64,000 nucleotides of DNA from Lycium barbarum (taxonomy: Eukaryota > Streptophyta > Magnoliopsida > Solanales > Solanaceae), in the NCBI RefSeq assembly GCF_019175385.1, contig NC_083346.1, forward strand, positions 58,433,821 to 58,497,820, in the 5' to 3' direction. The translations under genes and the position numbers were made by a program. Below, piece after piece: positions 1-10,649 of this stretch. The notes beneath the pieces are model-generated. The model did not search any database. It worked only from the letters and a program-made list of their open reading frames with translations, and was not told the origin of the DNA. Each line of letters starts with the position of its first letter. Within the stretch, counting starts at the first letter, position 1.

Positions 1-991
1 GTCAGAACTACTTATGCAGCCAAGGATTATGCAAGGATTTATCATAAGGAGATTGTACGACTCCATGATGTTCTTTCAGCCATTATTTTAGATAGGGGAG
101 CACAGTTCACAGCCAGATTCTAGAAGTCTTTTCAGCGGGGATTGGGTACTCAGGTGAGTCTTAGCACCACATTCTACCCGTAGACGGATGAGAAGCAGAG
201 TGTACTATACAGACCCTTGAGGATATGCTTAGAGCTTGTGTGCTTGACTTTCAGGGCAATTGGGTGGGTCATTTGCCTCTTATCGAGTTCGCATATAACA
301 ACAGTTATCATTCCAGTATTCAGATGACTCCTTATGAGGCCTTATATGGGCGGATGTGTAGATCGCCATAGGATGGTTTAATATTAGGGAGAATCAGTTA
401 CTAGGCCCAGACTTAATACAACAAGCAGTTGATAAAGTGAAAGTGATTAGAGAGAGGTTGCTAATAGCTCAGAGCCGACATAAATCCTATGCGGATAATC
501 GGTGACTTAAGCTAGAGTTCAAGATGGGCGACTAGGTGTTCCTGAAAGTTTCGCACATGAAGGGAGTAATGAGGTTTGGTAAGAAGGGTAAGCTGAGCCC
601 TTGATATATTGGGCCATACAAGATCATTCGTATGGTGGGTACAGTGGCATATGAGCTAGAATTTCCTTCGGAGTTAGAATCGGTACATCCAGTATTTCAT
701 GTATCCATGTTTCGTAAGTGTATCAGAGATCGTTCGAGAGTTTTACCAGTGAATGATATCCAGGTGACCGAACAATTATCATACGAAGAGACTCCAGTGG
801 CTATATTGGACAGACAGGTCTGCTGGTAGCGAACCAAGGATGTAGCCTCCGTTAAAGTCTTGTGGAGGGATAAGAATGTTGAGGAAGTGACTTGGGAAGC
901 GGAAGAAGCGATAAAGATTAAGTACCTGCATTTGTTCCCAGCAGTACAGGAGGTGCAGTCGGAGGCATCACTTTTCTCATGTACTATTTCA
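1..991 (+). pseudogene. Element A: gypsy pol remnant (integrase core to chromodomain-like tail)
   Basis: This is the 3' end of a Ty3/gypsy gag-pol gene; the 5' part lies outside the window. Integrase would insert the cDNA into chromosomal DNA and the C-terminal tail would bind chromatin. Frame 1 opens inside the integrase core with the second catalytic Asp in the LDRGAQF block (about 91-111), then meets a TAG at 121 and another stop near 180. The glutamate block [10 protein letters not shown] is readable near 275-305 and PYEALYGR near 330-350 in other frames. The last open stretch, 632-829, carries the VHPVFHVSMFRKC block, and the tail TWEAEEAIKIKYLHLF follows after a stop at 827. Many stops and frame changes make it non-functional. 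Family assignment is firm; the exact 3' end of the reading frame is approximate. Confidence 0.88.
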
Positions 992-1144
992 TTTCAGTTA
1001 TCGTGATTGGTCGTGTGAGGCCATAGCATTGTATGTTATAGTATGTGGCCCTGTGAGACATTATTTTGGGTTGTTATGTGCAGGACAGATTGATATATGT
1101 ACAGGGGAAACTATGCCGAAATTCTTATAATCCAGGATTGTTTG

Positions 1145-1164
1145 AACATTCGAGGACGAATGTT
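1145..1164 (+). other. Element A: hairpin before the polypurine tract
   Basis: AACATTCGAGGACGAATGTT forms 8-bp perfect arms around an AGGA loop, 16 nt before the LTR. The same hairpin stands at this place in elements B, C, H and I, and a changed but still paired version in D and F (see findings). Confidence 0.8.
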
Positions 1165-1180
1165 CCTAAGGGGGAAAGGA
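1165..1180 (+). other. Element A: polypurine tract
   Basis: The sequence CCTAAGGGGGAAAGGA directly precedes the LTR and would prime plus-strand DNA synthesis. Similar AAGGGGGAAA tracts precede the LTRs of C and H. Confidence 0.88.
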
Positions 1181-1380
1181 TGTTACACCCCTCGTTTTCG
1201 TAGTGGTAGAACTTATGATTTTCTAGTTGAGTATGCCTTGGGAATTGAGAGCCGAGCCTGAGTTTTGGAGATAGAAAGTGTCTTACCCCGGGTGCAATGG
1301 TACCAGCAGGTATTCCTAGTGATTTACAGAGTTAGAAGTTGAACGAGTCGAATCGACGCAGTCGGAACTGAATTGGAAAA

Positions 1381-1552
1381 GTCTGCAGACACCCGTCAAG
1401 ATTGACGGGTCGTCGAACCTGTCGACGGGCCGTCGTTGTGCGGCGTCGATAGGGTTCTGCTGCCATGCATTCTGCACGCGCAGGTCGACGAGCACGTCGA
1501 CGGACCGTCGATACGTCGACGGGTCGTCGACCCGCTCGTCGAACCGGACCAC
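1381..1552 (+). repeat. Element A LTR: GTCGAC-type palindrome array
   Basis: GTCTGCAGAC is a 10-bp perfect palindrome. ACCCGTCAAGATTGACGGGT is a hairpin with 9-bp perfect arms at 1391-1410. Several overlapping GTCGACGGGTCGTCGAC-like palindromes follow. The array ends about 20 bp before the TATA box. Confidence 0.85.
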
Positions 1553-1573
1553 TGAAGCAGTTAATTCTCTGAG

Positions 1574-1580
1574 TATAAAT
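1574..1580 (+). promoter_or_regulatory. Element A LTR TATA box
   Basis: TATAAAT in the context GAGTATAAATACATGG, about 390 bp into the LTR and just after the palindrome array. It is the likely start point of retrotransposon RNA (inference from position and match). Confidence 0.7.
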
Positions 1581-3031
1581 ACATGGTCCACGACCTTATG
1601 TATTATTTCTCCCATTTCTAGATCAGAAAACCCTAATATTTTGCTCTCCCAACATTTGTGGCATAGTAGTGAAAATTTGACAACACCCGGACCCCATAAA
1701 CCCGAGCTTGTGAAGAAGAAGGTTGTTTCTAGGGTTTCTCCAAGAATGGGAAGCTTAGGAAGTTGAATTTAAAGTGATTCTTGGGATTGGCCCCTCAAGA
1801 TTTACAAGTTCAAGAAGTAGAAGTTGAGCGATTTGATATACGTCATGGTATGTTAAGGTTATTCCTTCTTTTTTTTTTGCATGATCCTATGATATGAACC
1901 GATAAGCGAGTAAGAGAGTTTCCATATTACTCTATTCCTATAAGCACTAAGAGAAATACAGTTGATGTTCCCGTGCCCCGGCTATGGTATTTTCCCCATA
2001 CACAGATTTTATGATTTCTTGTCCTAGTAGTATGAGTTTAGTATGGCCCATGAGAGGCAAATTGCCATTATATCATTTGAGAATCCTGTTGTTCAAGTCT
2101 TACTTGTATTATGCATTCACTTTCAGTTCTCAGGGGTGCAGTAAAAGGCACACTTGATAGGGGGTGAAGGTGTGACCTGTGATATTACGTTTTATATGTG
2201 AAAGGCATGCTTGACAGGGGGTGTAGGTGTGGCCTATGAGTGGTCCATGAGTGGCCTATGATGCTGGGATATATATACATGAGAAAGGCACACTTGACAA
2301 GGGGTGAAGGTGTGGCCTGCGATGTGACAATGAGGTGTATACCTACTAGATATAAAGATGTATATATGCATGTCCATACTTCCTGACATACAGATTCAGT
2401 CAGATGCAGACAGATACTAGTTTATACAGATTCATGCAGATAGTCATTCCAATTTATGAGTTCAGATCTTATTCATGATTTCTATACATATATACATGTT
2501 GTATTTATGCCTTACATATTCAGTACATTATCCGTATTAACTTGCCATTGCTCGGGGGGCTGCGTTCATGCACGCAGGTACAGGTAGACAGGGAGGTGGT
2601 ACAGCTTAGTAGGACCCTTATCCAGTAGAGATCAGTGCACTCCATTCGATCCGGAGTTGCAATCTATTTTGGTAGGCCATCCTTTTGAGATGTATATAGA
2701 TGGGTACGACGGGGCCCTGTCCCGTCCTTTGTACAACTTTATTCCAGTAGAGGTCTGTAGATAGTTTTATGTAGCAGTCAGACGATGTAGCCTTGTCGGC
2801 TTATATTCTTTTGTGTATAGTATATATAGCAGCCTAGCTGGCTTGCACTGTTCTTCCGCATGTTATGTATATACATATGTAGATTGTACAGAGTTCGGAT
2901 TTCCTCTTTATGAGATTAGTTTGTGCCATTTATGGGCTATTGATGTTCAACATGTTTTAGATATGAGTTAGGGGTGTTTGTTCGCTAGAGGTCAGACTCC
3001 TCATCACGACTCATCGATTTGGGTCGTGACA

Positions 3032-4725
3032 CGTAGGCTAGGCGTATACATATATATAATGATAATTCGAAGGCAACATAATAGCCTATAAGCAACATAT
3101 ACACTAGTTATACCTTCTGTCATTCTATCATCTTATATAGCTCGACTATTCTTATACTCATTCTTAAATAGTGAGGAGTATTATAATAAGGTCATGGTAA
3201 CCCAAGTACAATCTTCGTGAATAGCACATCCTTGTGCAAATAGTCAAAGGTGGCTCAATAGTAGGAATCATGCCAATGAAAAGAATGAATAGCATTAACA
3301 TACCTCAAGTCGTCAATGACCTTCTGACAAGTTTACTGGAGCTACCGTACCATTCCCTATAACAAGAAAAGTAGGTACAACCTCACATAATGCTAGCATA
3401 TTATGTATATGAAGGATAACTTGATCCTAAAATGAAACGGGCAGCATTTCCCCTATAATGTCTACTCCGAGCCAATCCAAAACAACTCCCAACATCAACA
3501 ACAACATGCACAAGCTAAACTCTTAGAATTCTAGCCACCACAACTCCAAAGTATACTCCAAATCAGTCCACACAATAATAACAACAACAACTTATACGAT
3601 TTCCTGCCATTAATTCCGTAGTTCTCATCTCACAATTTAGCTATGATCTAGATGAACTTTAAATATATCTTGGAGAAAATAATTCTTGTCTTATATGCCG
3701 AGAACTAGTCTTCTTCCACCTTACTTCACTTCGAAGAAAGCCCGAATCCAAGAATGCGATAAAAAGGGAACAACGAGATCGAAGCGGAGTGCAAAACCCG
3801 TGCGTTGTTCTTGATAAAAAAATATACCATGCTCCCTTAGAATTGCAACTCACGTTGCTACTATATCAATACAAAGTTGTGTTGCTATCATAAGGATGGA
3901 AGTCACGTTAATGTCCTTCCCAAAATAGAAATATATAAGATTGGACATATATACTTTTGTTGCTGCCCCAAAGTAGAAACTCACGTACAACCTCTCCAAA
4001 ATGGAAATACATTTCTGTGCTTGCATAATTTTGTTGCTGCCCCAACCCTTAGTCTTACAAGACATATTCTCTCTAATTCATATAGCAATTATGTTTTCTT
4101 AGTGGAATGTAGGTCCTACCATAAATGAGGATCTTGCAAATAAATTCTAAAAGGTTGCCACCTAACCACCTTATACTTAGCATAGTCATTAGCTAGTTAT
4201 TTCCCTTGATTGCACGTGCATGCACCCCAATTGACACCTATCCATGTAAAGATAATTGATACCATAATTAATTCCTTGCTTTCTCAGTTTATCCCATCAT
4301 TTAACCTATTACCCACATAATTAATTCTTGGTCTCAATATACTTAAATAATGAATCACTTCTAACACACTTCACATAATCATTATCATGATCACGTAATA
4401 TAATACTAGTCCATAGCTTCTTTTTTCCAAACACAATATTTTCCAATCACCGTCGTCACACTTCAAAGTCTTAAATAATTTCGGGACTCCACATTTTTAT
4501 ACCACGAGCTCTTTATTTGTGTACTTGAATATGACAAAAGTTATGCGGAGCTCGGGTCTACTTACATACGTCGAGCGATTCAAACCATAAACCGAAACCT
4601 CGGGGTGGTACATCGATGCAACTTATACCCTCTGATTCGCTTAACCATCTCAAAAATAATCTTGTCTTGAACTTATGTCAATTAACTTACAACAAATCCA
4701 ACGTACAAAAGTACGACATGTAACA
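3032..4725 (-). mobile_element. LTR fragment Q (minus strand)
   Basis: Read on the minus strand, an LTR begins TGTTACATGTCGTAC at 4725, interrupting the pol gene of element P, and runs down to 3032 where element A is inserted or joined. Its start resembles the LTR start of element H (46047). It holds the shared GGAAATGCTGCCCG block (near 3435-3455, minus) and a donor-like GGTATGT near 3298-3305 (minus). No coding region is credible here. A weak repeat of about 75 bp lies at 3850-4045. The 3' end of this LTR is not present. Confidence 0.65.
3850..4045 (-). repeat. Weak tandem repeat of about 75 bp in LTR Q
   Basis: A block containing GTTGCTGCCCCAAAGTAGAA-like sequence recurs with GTTGCT at 3881, 3959 and 4033, so about 2.3 copies with spacings of 78 and 74. 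Copies are diverged. Confidence 0.5.
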
Positions 4726-5700
4726 TCTAACCCAACCACGAACCACCTCAATCTTCTTAGGATCCACCATAATAACATCCTTAGACACTACATGTTCCAA
4801 GACTGCCACTGAACTAATCCAAAAACTTACACTTCAAAAACTTAGCATAAAGTCGCTTCTCTTTCAGAATTCCAAGCACCATCCTCAAATGATGCTCGTG
4901 CTTCTCTCTACTACAAGAGTATATCAAGATGTCATCGATGAAGACTATAAAAAAGGAGTCCAAGTACGGTCTGAGCACTCTTTTCATCAGGTCCATAAAA
5001 GTTGTTGGACATAACCAAAAACTCGTAGTTACAATAACGGGTCCTGAAAGTTGTCATACGGATATCCTCCACCCTAATCTTGAACTGATGATGATTGGAT
5101 TTCAAGTTGATCTTAGAGAACATTGAAGCACCCTGAAGTCGATCAAATAAATCATTAATACATGAAATGGGATATTTGTTCTTGATTGTAACCTTGTTCA
5201 ACTGTCGATATCAATATACATACACATAGTCCCATCCTTCTTATTCACAAATAGCACATGAGCACCCTAAGGAGAAACACTCGATCTAATAAACCCCTTC
5301 AACTCAATTAGTAACATCTGTTATGGTCGAATAGAAATAGGCTTAGTGCTCAGCTCTAAGTCAATACAGAAATCAATATCCCAATCAGGTGGAACACCTG
5401 GTAGATCCATCAAAAATACTTTCGGCAACTCCCTCGCGGCACTAGTATCAAGAACTTACGCTAAATAAGCAAAACACCCCTTCTTCAATATCCGTCAGGC
5501 CTAAGAAAATTTATAAGCCTCTTTGGTGCATGACTAATAGCACCCTTCCACTTCAACCTAGGAACTCCCGGCATGGATAACGTAGCTATCTTGGCATGAC
5601 AGTCCAAGATCGTATAACAAGGGGACATCCAATCCATGCCTAGAATAACGGGAAAAGTCATCCTCGAATGAGAAGCGTAACTCATGGAAACATTAACTAT
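4726..5700 (-). pseudogene. Element P: gypsy protease and reverse transcriptase remnant
   Basis: On the minus strand, the end of an aspartic protease domain is read at 5685-5485 (VILGMDWMSP, then LPGVPRLKWKG-like sequence). The reverse transcriptase follows at about 5201-4814 with the [20 protein letters not shown] block and an intact FIDDILIYS active site. The reading stops in the RT thumb, where LTR Q begins at 4725. The sequence is closest in style to elements D and F. Only about 210 bp separate the primer site from protease sequence, so gag and the protease active site are missing. Several stops and frame changes are present. RNase H and integrase are not seen. Confidence 0.82.
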
Positions 5701-5829
5701 GGGATTCTAACACATTACCTGTACATCTAAGGCACACCCGTACATCTAGGGCACATATGATTTGGAAGGGTTTCCACATTACGCTCTAGTCGCAATCGCA
5801 TGAAATACAGTCCTAAATGCCATGTAGCC

Positions 5830-5871
5830 TCCTAATTTTAAGTGCGGTTCACAACACACCCATAAGTAGGA
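5830..5871 (-). other. Element P: leader hairpin after the primer site (dimer-site-like)
   Basis: On the minus strand the outer stem TCCTA/TAGGA encloses an inner stem GTGTG/CGCAC and an 8-nt loop TTGTGAAC. It lies 42 nt after the primer site, the same place and size as in B, C, F and H. The loop differs by one base from the palindrome GTGCAC seen in H. Confidence 0.75.
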
Positions 5872-5913
5872 CTCTACAAGCACAGCTTCATAGACTCCTT
5901 AGGAAACAAAAAT

Positions 5914-5925
5914 GATCTGATACCA
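5914..5925 (-). other. Element P: primer binding site
   Basis: Minus-strand TGGTATCAGATC matches the 3' end of initiator methionine tRNA except near its end, and lies 4 nt after the end of LTR R. It shows that R is the 5' LTR of element P. Confidence 0.8.
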
Positions 5926-5929
5926 AGTC

Positions 5930-7697
5930 TGTGACGCCCTAAACTTGGGTGAGGCGGACCATCCATATATGAGACTATGCAAATGCAAATGCACCGGATT
6001 CACATGATACAACATTCTGTATGAACAATTGAACGATGTCACTGGCGCACACACACACATATGCTTACAAATTACATGAAACATATGACTATAATACAAA
6101 TGTACGCAAGTGGACCACAATGCATGTCTATGAAGCCTCGAAAATTACAAGGAATGTACAACTGTAACATCGACAGGACAGGGCCCCGACCTAGCCGATA
6201 TCTCTATGTATCAATAACAATACTAGACATAAATTGGCTTCAGGAATAAATGGAGCTTATCACACAATAGTTAAATTTCCGCACGTATATAGTGAGGGAG
6301 TCTGCCAACTTGTACATTTAGACCTGCAACATGAAAATAGCGCCCCCGGCAAAAGGGATGTGAGTACAAAAAGAATTGTACTCATATGTAAAGCAGATAG
6401 GATAGTATATGCAAATACTAAAACTCATATAAGAGGCAAATGAAATGGAAACACAATATATAGAACAAGCTGAGGAATAACTTGTGAATACACATTTACA
6501 AATTTGTTATTAGAATCTTTGGTATAATACGCCACGTAGGGCCTAGTACATAGAAGTACGCCAAATGTCCATCCCCCAATATTTCGACAATAGCGACAAA
6601 TGAATCCCTATTATATAACCACGCATGATCTATATGTGATCATTTTCCATGAATAGGGCTACTACATATGAATACGTCAAATATCCATTCCCTAAATATG
6701 CCCGTGTCATGCACGAAAAATGATATCTATGTATAAGCCACATCTAGGCCCCGTACTATAGACGACAAATGATTTTCCCCGCATACAACATAGTTAGCTT
6801 GCTTATGATTACCTTTATTGGACTTGCTTCGGAAGTAATATAAGATTCAAATGAAACCGTTATATGTGGAATAGTTCATTCGATACACATGTGATACAAG
6901 AACAATATGTAATAAAATAAAAGCTTAATAATATAAGACACATGGATTTCCTTATACAACAAGACTTATCGTTCTTGACTAGGCCAGGAGTCCTTCAAGA
7001 TCCTATGAAAAATTGATACGATAAGAACAATACCCCATGAAGGGGACGGTGACATCAAGTATTCAAGTAGACGGCTTATGATAAATACAAAGAACCCTAT
7101 AATCTCACGTTAAAACTCGATATAATATAAACAATTTTCTAGTTATGGAACAAATGAACATCAAGTATCGAATAGAAAATTCACGATATTACGTTTTATA
7201 GAGTTTTCATTTTAGAAAGCAAGACATATGATGGAGTCTTATGTCAAAGGACACGAATAGGATACAGTTTCTACATCCGTACATCAGTTACGACACTTAA
7301 CTCAAGATCTTCGAAATTTGTACACCAGTTCTCTTTTTACGCTCTTGAAGCTATCCTCTGTATTTAGTGAACGTAGGAAGATTTGTTATAATCTTCACAC
7401 TACTGGTGGGAGGATTCACATGTACACATATGCTGCTAAACGACTCAAACCGAGGCGTTGAGGTTCACCTTTTGAGGACACGTGAATTTAGCAACAATAT
7501 AAGTAAACCACTTATACAAACGTGATAACCAATGAAGTATGCTAGATTTGGAAGGGATCTTCAATATAAGAACTATAACAGTATAAAGAGATTCGACTTA
7601 TCAAGACATAACATATCAGAGACAACAATGAAAATAGGCGTAGGACAATTCTTTATACAAACAAAAAACCTATGACGTTTCACAATGTCACTAGAAT
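5930..7697 (-). mobile_element. Element P: 5' LTR (R), partial, minus strand
   Basis: Its 3' end on the minus strand is GGGCGTCACA at 5930, followed by the primer site. Typical LTR downstream blocks are present on the minus strand: a GGGGCCCTGTCCTGTC block near 6173-6190, the pyrimidine-loop hairpin (CCC/GGG stem, 6343-6357) and an acceptor-like TTGCAG near 6324-6330. The 5' end is cut by insertion of element C at 7698. Short open frames here are not credible genes. Confidence 0.75.
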
Positions 7698-7938
7698 TGT
7701 TACACCTCGGACATTTCATATCATTGTGCTGTGAATAGACTAACGCAAGCTTGAGGTGGACATGAAGTCCTTATGACTTTAAGGAGTGCATTTAGTAGTT
7801 TTAAAGATTCATGATTTTAAATTTATATGAATCGGTGAAACTAAGTTCGTCGGAGGAAGTGAAGTATAAGTTGTGTTTGGGAAAGTTTAGTGATTGTCGA
7901 GTTAACAATTATTTAGTAATGTCTTGGGAAGGAGTTAT
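7698..7938 (+). mobile_element. Element C: 5' LTR, first part
   Basis: It starts TGTTACACCTCGGACATTTC and matches the start of the 3' LTR of C at 26582. It is interrupted after GTTAT by element B and continues at 18133. Confidence 0.93.
7934..7938 (+). repeat. Target site duplication of element B, left copy (GTTAT)
   Basis: GTTAT directly precedes the B 5' LTR and recurs directly after the B 3' LTR at 18128-18132, which proves B inserted as one unit into the LTR of C. Confidence 0.95.
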
Positions 7939-8091
7939 TGTTACACCTCGGAAAAGTCCTCGTACATGTACAATGAACAGACCAACGAAGGGTGTGAGTA
8001 TGCGATGTTATACTAAGTAGGGAATGGCGATTTATGAATTTTGGAAATAAGGAAGTTGTAGAATTTCAACACAACCAGTGGTCGTGAATCA

Positions 8092-8262
8092 GTATACGGC
8101 CCGTAAAGTGATTTACGGACCGTATACCGCCATCGTCCTCTAGCCTTCCAAAATTTCAACTTTCTGTCAAATGGTGACATGGCTAAATACGACTTGGAAT
8201 ACGGCCCGGCCCGTAAACTGGTATACGGCCCGTAAAGTGTGGTTTACGACCACTATTCACCC
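8092..8262 (+). repeat. Element B 5' LTR: TACGGCCCGTA palindrome array
   Basis: The first unit, 8092-8127, is a hairpin with 16-nt arms (one mismatch) and a GTGA loop. More TACGGCCCGTAAA units follow up to 8240. The array is about 95 bp shorter than in the 3' LTR of the same element. Confidence 0.88.
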
Positions 8263-8292
8263 CGACTGTTGATCATTAAAAATCAAACTTTG

Positions 8293-8306
8293 AATTAATA
8301 AAAGGG
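8293..8306 (+). promoter_or_regulatory. Element B 5' LTR TATA-like box
   Basis: AATTAATAAAAGGG followed by ACCCAAG, about 350 bp into the LTR. A similar AAAAGGG(G)ACC block follows the palindrome array in M and a related one in H, which marks it as the core promoter region (inference). Confidence 0.55.
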
Positions 8307-9779
8307 ACCCAAGCCTCATTTTATTTCATTCTTCATCCATACAACTCAAGAATGCACTAGAACTCTCCAAACACTTCCTCCATAAGAATCCAAGAGAATC
8401 AAAGGGAAACTAAGATCATCAACACCAAATTCAAGCAACAAAGTGTATGAAACCTAGTTGAAGGTCATCTTCTTCAAGAATTCCAAAAAGTTGAAGTAGG
8501 GTTTCGGTGCAAAAAGAAGGATTTCACTCTAAGATTGTTCAACCATCATCTAAGGTATGTTTGATGACTATATCGTGTGATTCAAGGTATGGGAAGGACT
8601 AGATACTGGAAATGTAGAAGAATATAGGAAATGGGCCATTATTGAGAAAAAAGTGCCATAGTTGGGTGGTAGCTAGGTTGGATCATGAAAGCTGACATGC
8701 TATGATTATAAATACGTTGTAAATGATGTTTAGGTCATGAAATAAGTATTATATACAAGGAAATGTGATAACGAGCTATAACCATAAATGTGAAGGAAAT
8801 TGGAGGGAGATGGTGGGTTTTGCTTAAGGCATATAAATGATGATTGTTGCTCGCAATGTTATGAGTATTGTTGTAAATGTTTGGGGGTTGAAATAGAACG
8901 GGGGAAAAGTAGTAGAAACAAAGGAAATGCCGCCTAATCTCCCTATAGATAACGACGCATTTTTTTTAAAGGTGATTAACTAATGTTAGTACGATTCTAT
9001 CGTGAAGGTAACGACGTGACCTCGAAGGAAGACAAGTGATCGATAGTGTAGCTAAGCGACAAGGTATGTGAGGCTAGTCCTTTCTTTCCAATGGCATGAA
9101 TCCTATAGTATGAGTTCATGTATCCCGAGAAGCTAAAAGTCTATATTCCTACATGTCTATATAAGATAAGAGATATGATATGATGATGCCCTTATTGCTT
9201 ACACTCACCTCATGTACTAATTCCTGCAAGGTGAGGCAGAATATTGGTAACTGCTGCATAATGAAATCGTGGGATCACGACCTTACGTCACCCCGATAGA
9301 GTATAGAGGATCTTGAGCCTTATGCACGTATTATGTTAAGATAAGCATATTTTGATAAACATATTATTACAAGTATTTTATAGTGAGCATGTCATGATTG
9401 CATCACACCGCGCCTAGTTGGCCGGGCAGTCACCACTACGGCGGGCAGCTATACGGATACACCACGACCTTCGGGCGTGGGCAGACACCACTAGTGGGTG
9501 GCATGAGATGGTACCCCGGACGCAGGCTAATATTACTGATTATCACACCGTTCCGACATGGACGGGCAGCTTGCATGTCATGCATATACGATATGATAAT
9601 AAGTATGAGTAAGACAGCATGCTTCACTTCTCTTATGATTATCATTCAGATTTAGATGTTCATATTGATGTTCTGATTATATTATCGTGTTGTCCTTCTT
9701 CATTGTTCATGCCTCTCATACTCAGTACAATATTCGTACTGACGTCCTTTTTCTTTGGACGCTGTGTTCATGCCCTGTT

Positions 9780-10185
9780 NNNNNNNNNNNNNNNNNNNNN
9801 NNNNNNNNNNNNNNNNNNNNNNNNNNNNNNNNNNNNNNNNNNNNNNNNNNNNNNNNNNNNNNNNNNNNNNNNNNNNNNNNNNNNNNNNNNNNNNNNNNNN
9901 NNNNNNNNNNNNNNNNNNNNNNNNNNNNNNNNNNNNNNNNNNNNNNNNNNNNNNNNNNNNNNNNNNNNNNNNNNNNNNNNNNNNNNNNNNNNNNNNNNNN
10001 NNNNNNNNNNNNNNNNNNNNNNNNNNNNNNNNNNNNNNNNNNNNNNNNNNNNNNNNNNNNNNNNNNNNNNNNNNNNNNNNNNNNNNNNNNNNNNNNNNNN
10101 NNNNNNNNNNNNNNNNNNNNNNNNNNNNNNNNNNNNNNNNNNNNNNNNNNNNNNNNNNNNNNNNNNNNNNNNNNNNNNNNNNNNN
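9780..10185. other. Assembly gap (406 N)
   Basis: A run of N between ...TGCCCTGTT and GTAGACAGG. In the 3' LTR only a few bases (CACAG) lie between the matching flanks, so the real missing sequence is probably very short or the gap hides a local misassembly. Confidence 0.97.
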
Positions 10186-10596
10186 GTAGACAGGGGGGTG
10201 AGCTAGATCCAGATCCATAGCAGCGGTCAGCTGAGGGAGGGCACTCCATTGTCCGGAGGTGCTTATGCTCATTCTGTTGTTATATAGATGCATATTTTGG
10301 GCACGATGGAGTCTTGTTCCATCTATGTGTATTCAGTCTGTCAGTAGAGGCTCGTAGATACGCAGTGTGGGTTAGATGGTCTCACAAGATGTTTCTATAT
10401 GTATATATTATTTTGATAGCCGAGAGGCAAATGTGTATAAAGCATTTATGTTTCTACTTAAAATATGATTTTTCCAGCATTTCGTGTATAAATTTGCAAA
10501 GAAGTATTAAATGAGTAAGATGAGCATTAGAACGAGTGGTGCTCGGTGGATAGCTCCGGGTACCCGTCGCGGCCCCTAGCTGGGTCGTGACAAAAG

Positions 10597-10608
10597 TGGT
10601 ATCAGAGC
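10597..10608 (+). other. Element B: primer binding site (initiator Met tRNA)
   Basis: TGGTATCAGAGC, 4 nt after the 5' LTR, matches the complement of the initiator methionine tRNA 3' end used by most plant gypsy and copia elements. Confidence 0.95.
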
Positions 10609-10649
10609 AGTTCGTCCTAGGAAGTGTCTACGAGCTGTGTCTAGTAGAG

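Larger units (their letters stand above)
1181..3031 (+). mobile_element. Element A: 3' LTR (1851 bp)
   Basis: It starts TGTTACACCCC right after the polypurine tract and ends GGGTCGTGACA, giving TG...CA ends. It holds an array of GTCGACGGG-type palindromes (1381-1552), a TATA box (TATAAAT, 1574-1580), a donor-like GTATGT at 1848, three copies of an AAAGGCAYRCTTGA repeat (2144, 2201, 2284), and an acceptor-like CACGCAG at 2571-2577. No gene is present in it. The target duplication cannot be tested because the 5' end is outside the window. Confidence 0.92.
7939..10592 (+). mobile_element. Element B: 5' LTR (contains assembly gap)
   Basis: It starts TGTTACACCTCGGAAAAG and ends GGGTCGTGACA. It holds the palindrome array (8092-8262), a TATA-like AATTAATAAAAGGG at 8293-8306, donor-like GTATGT sites at 8555 and 9064, a GC-rich repeat module near 9400-9560, and the pyrimidine-loop hairpin at 9743-9761. 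The acceptor-like CAG is lost in the gap. Short open frames (for example 9398-9655) recur identically placed in the 3' LTR and are not genes. Confidence 0.94.

Noticed and set aside
3850..4128. Overlapping frames on both strands (71 and 83 codons)
   Set aside because: They lie in the weak 75-bp repeat of LTR Q and have no domain.
9398..9655. 85-codon frame found again at 17339-17596
   Set aside because: The repetition is only because both lie in the LTR repeat module of element B; no coding features, and a stop-free minus-strand shadow overlaps.
9619..10293. Long open frames of 144-197 codons over the gap
   Set aside because: They are created by the run of N; real sequence in them is LTR only.
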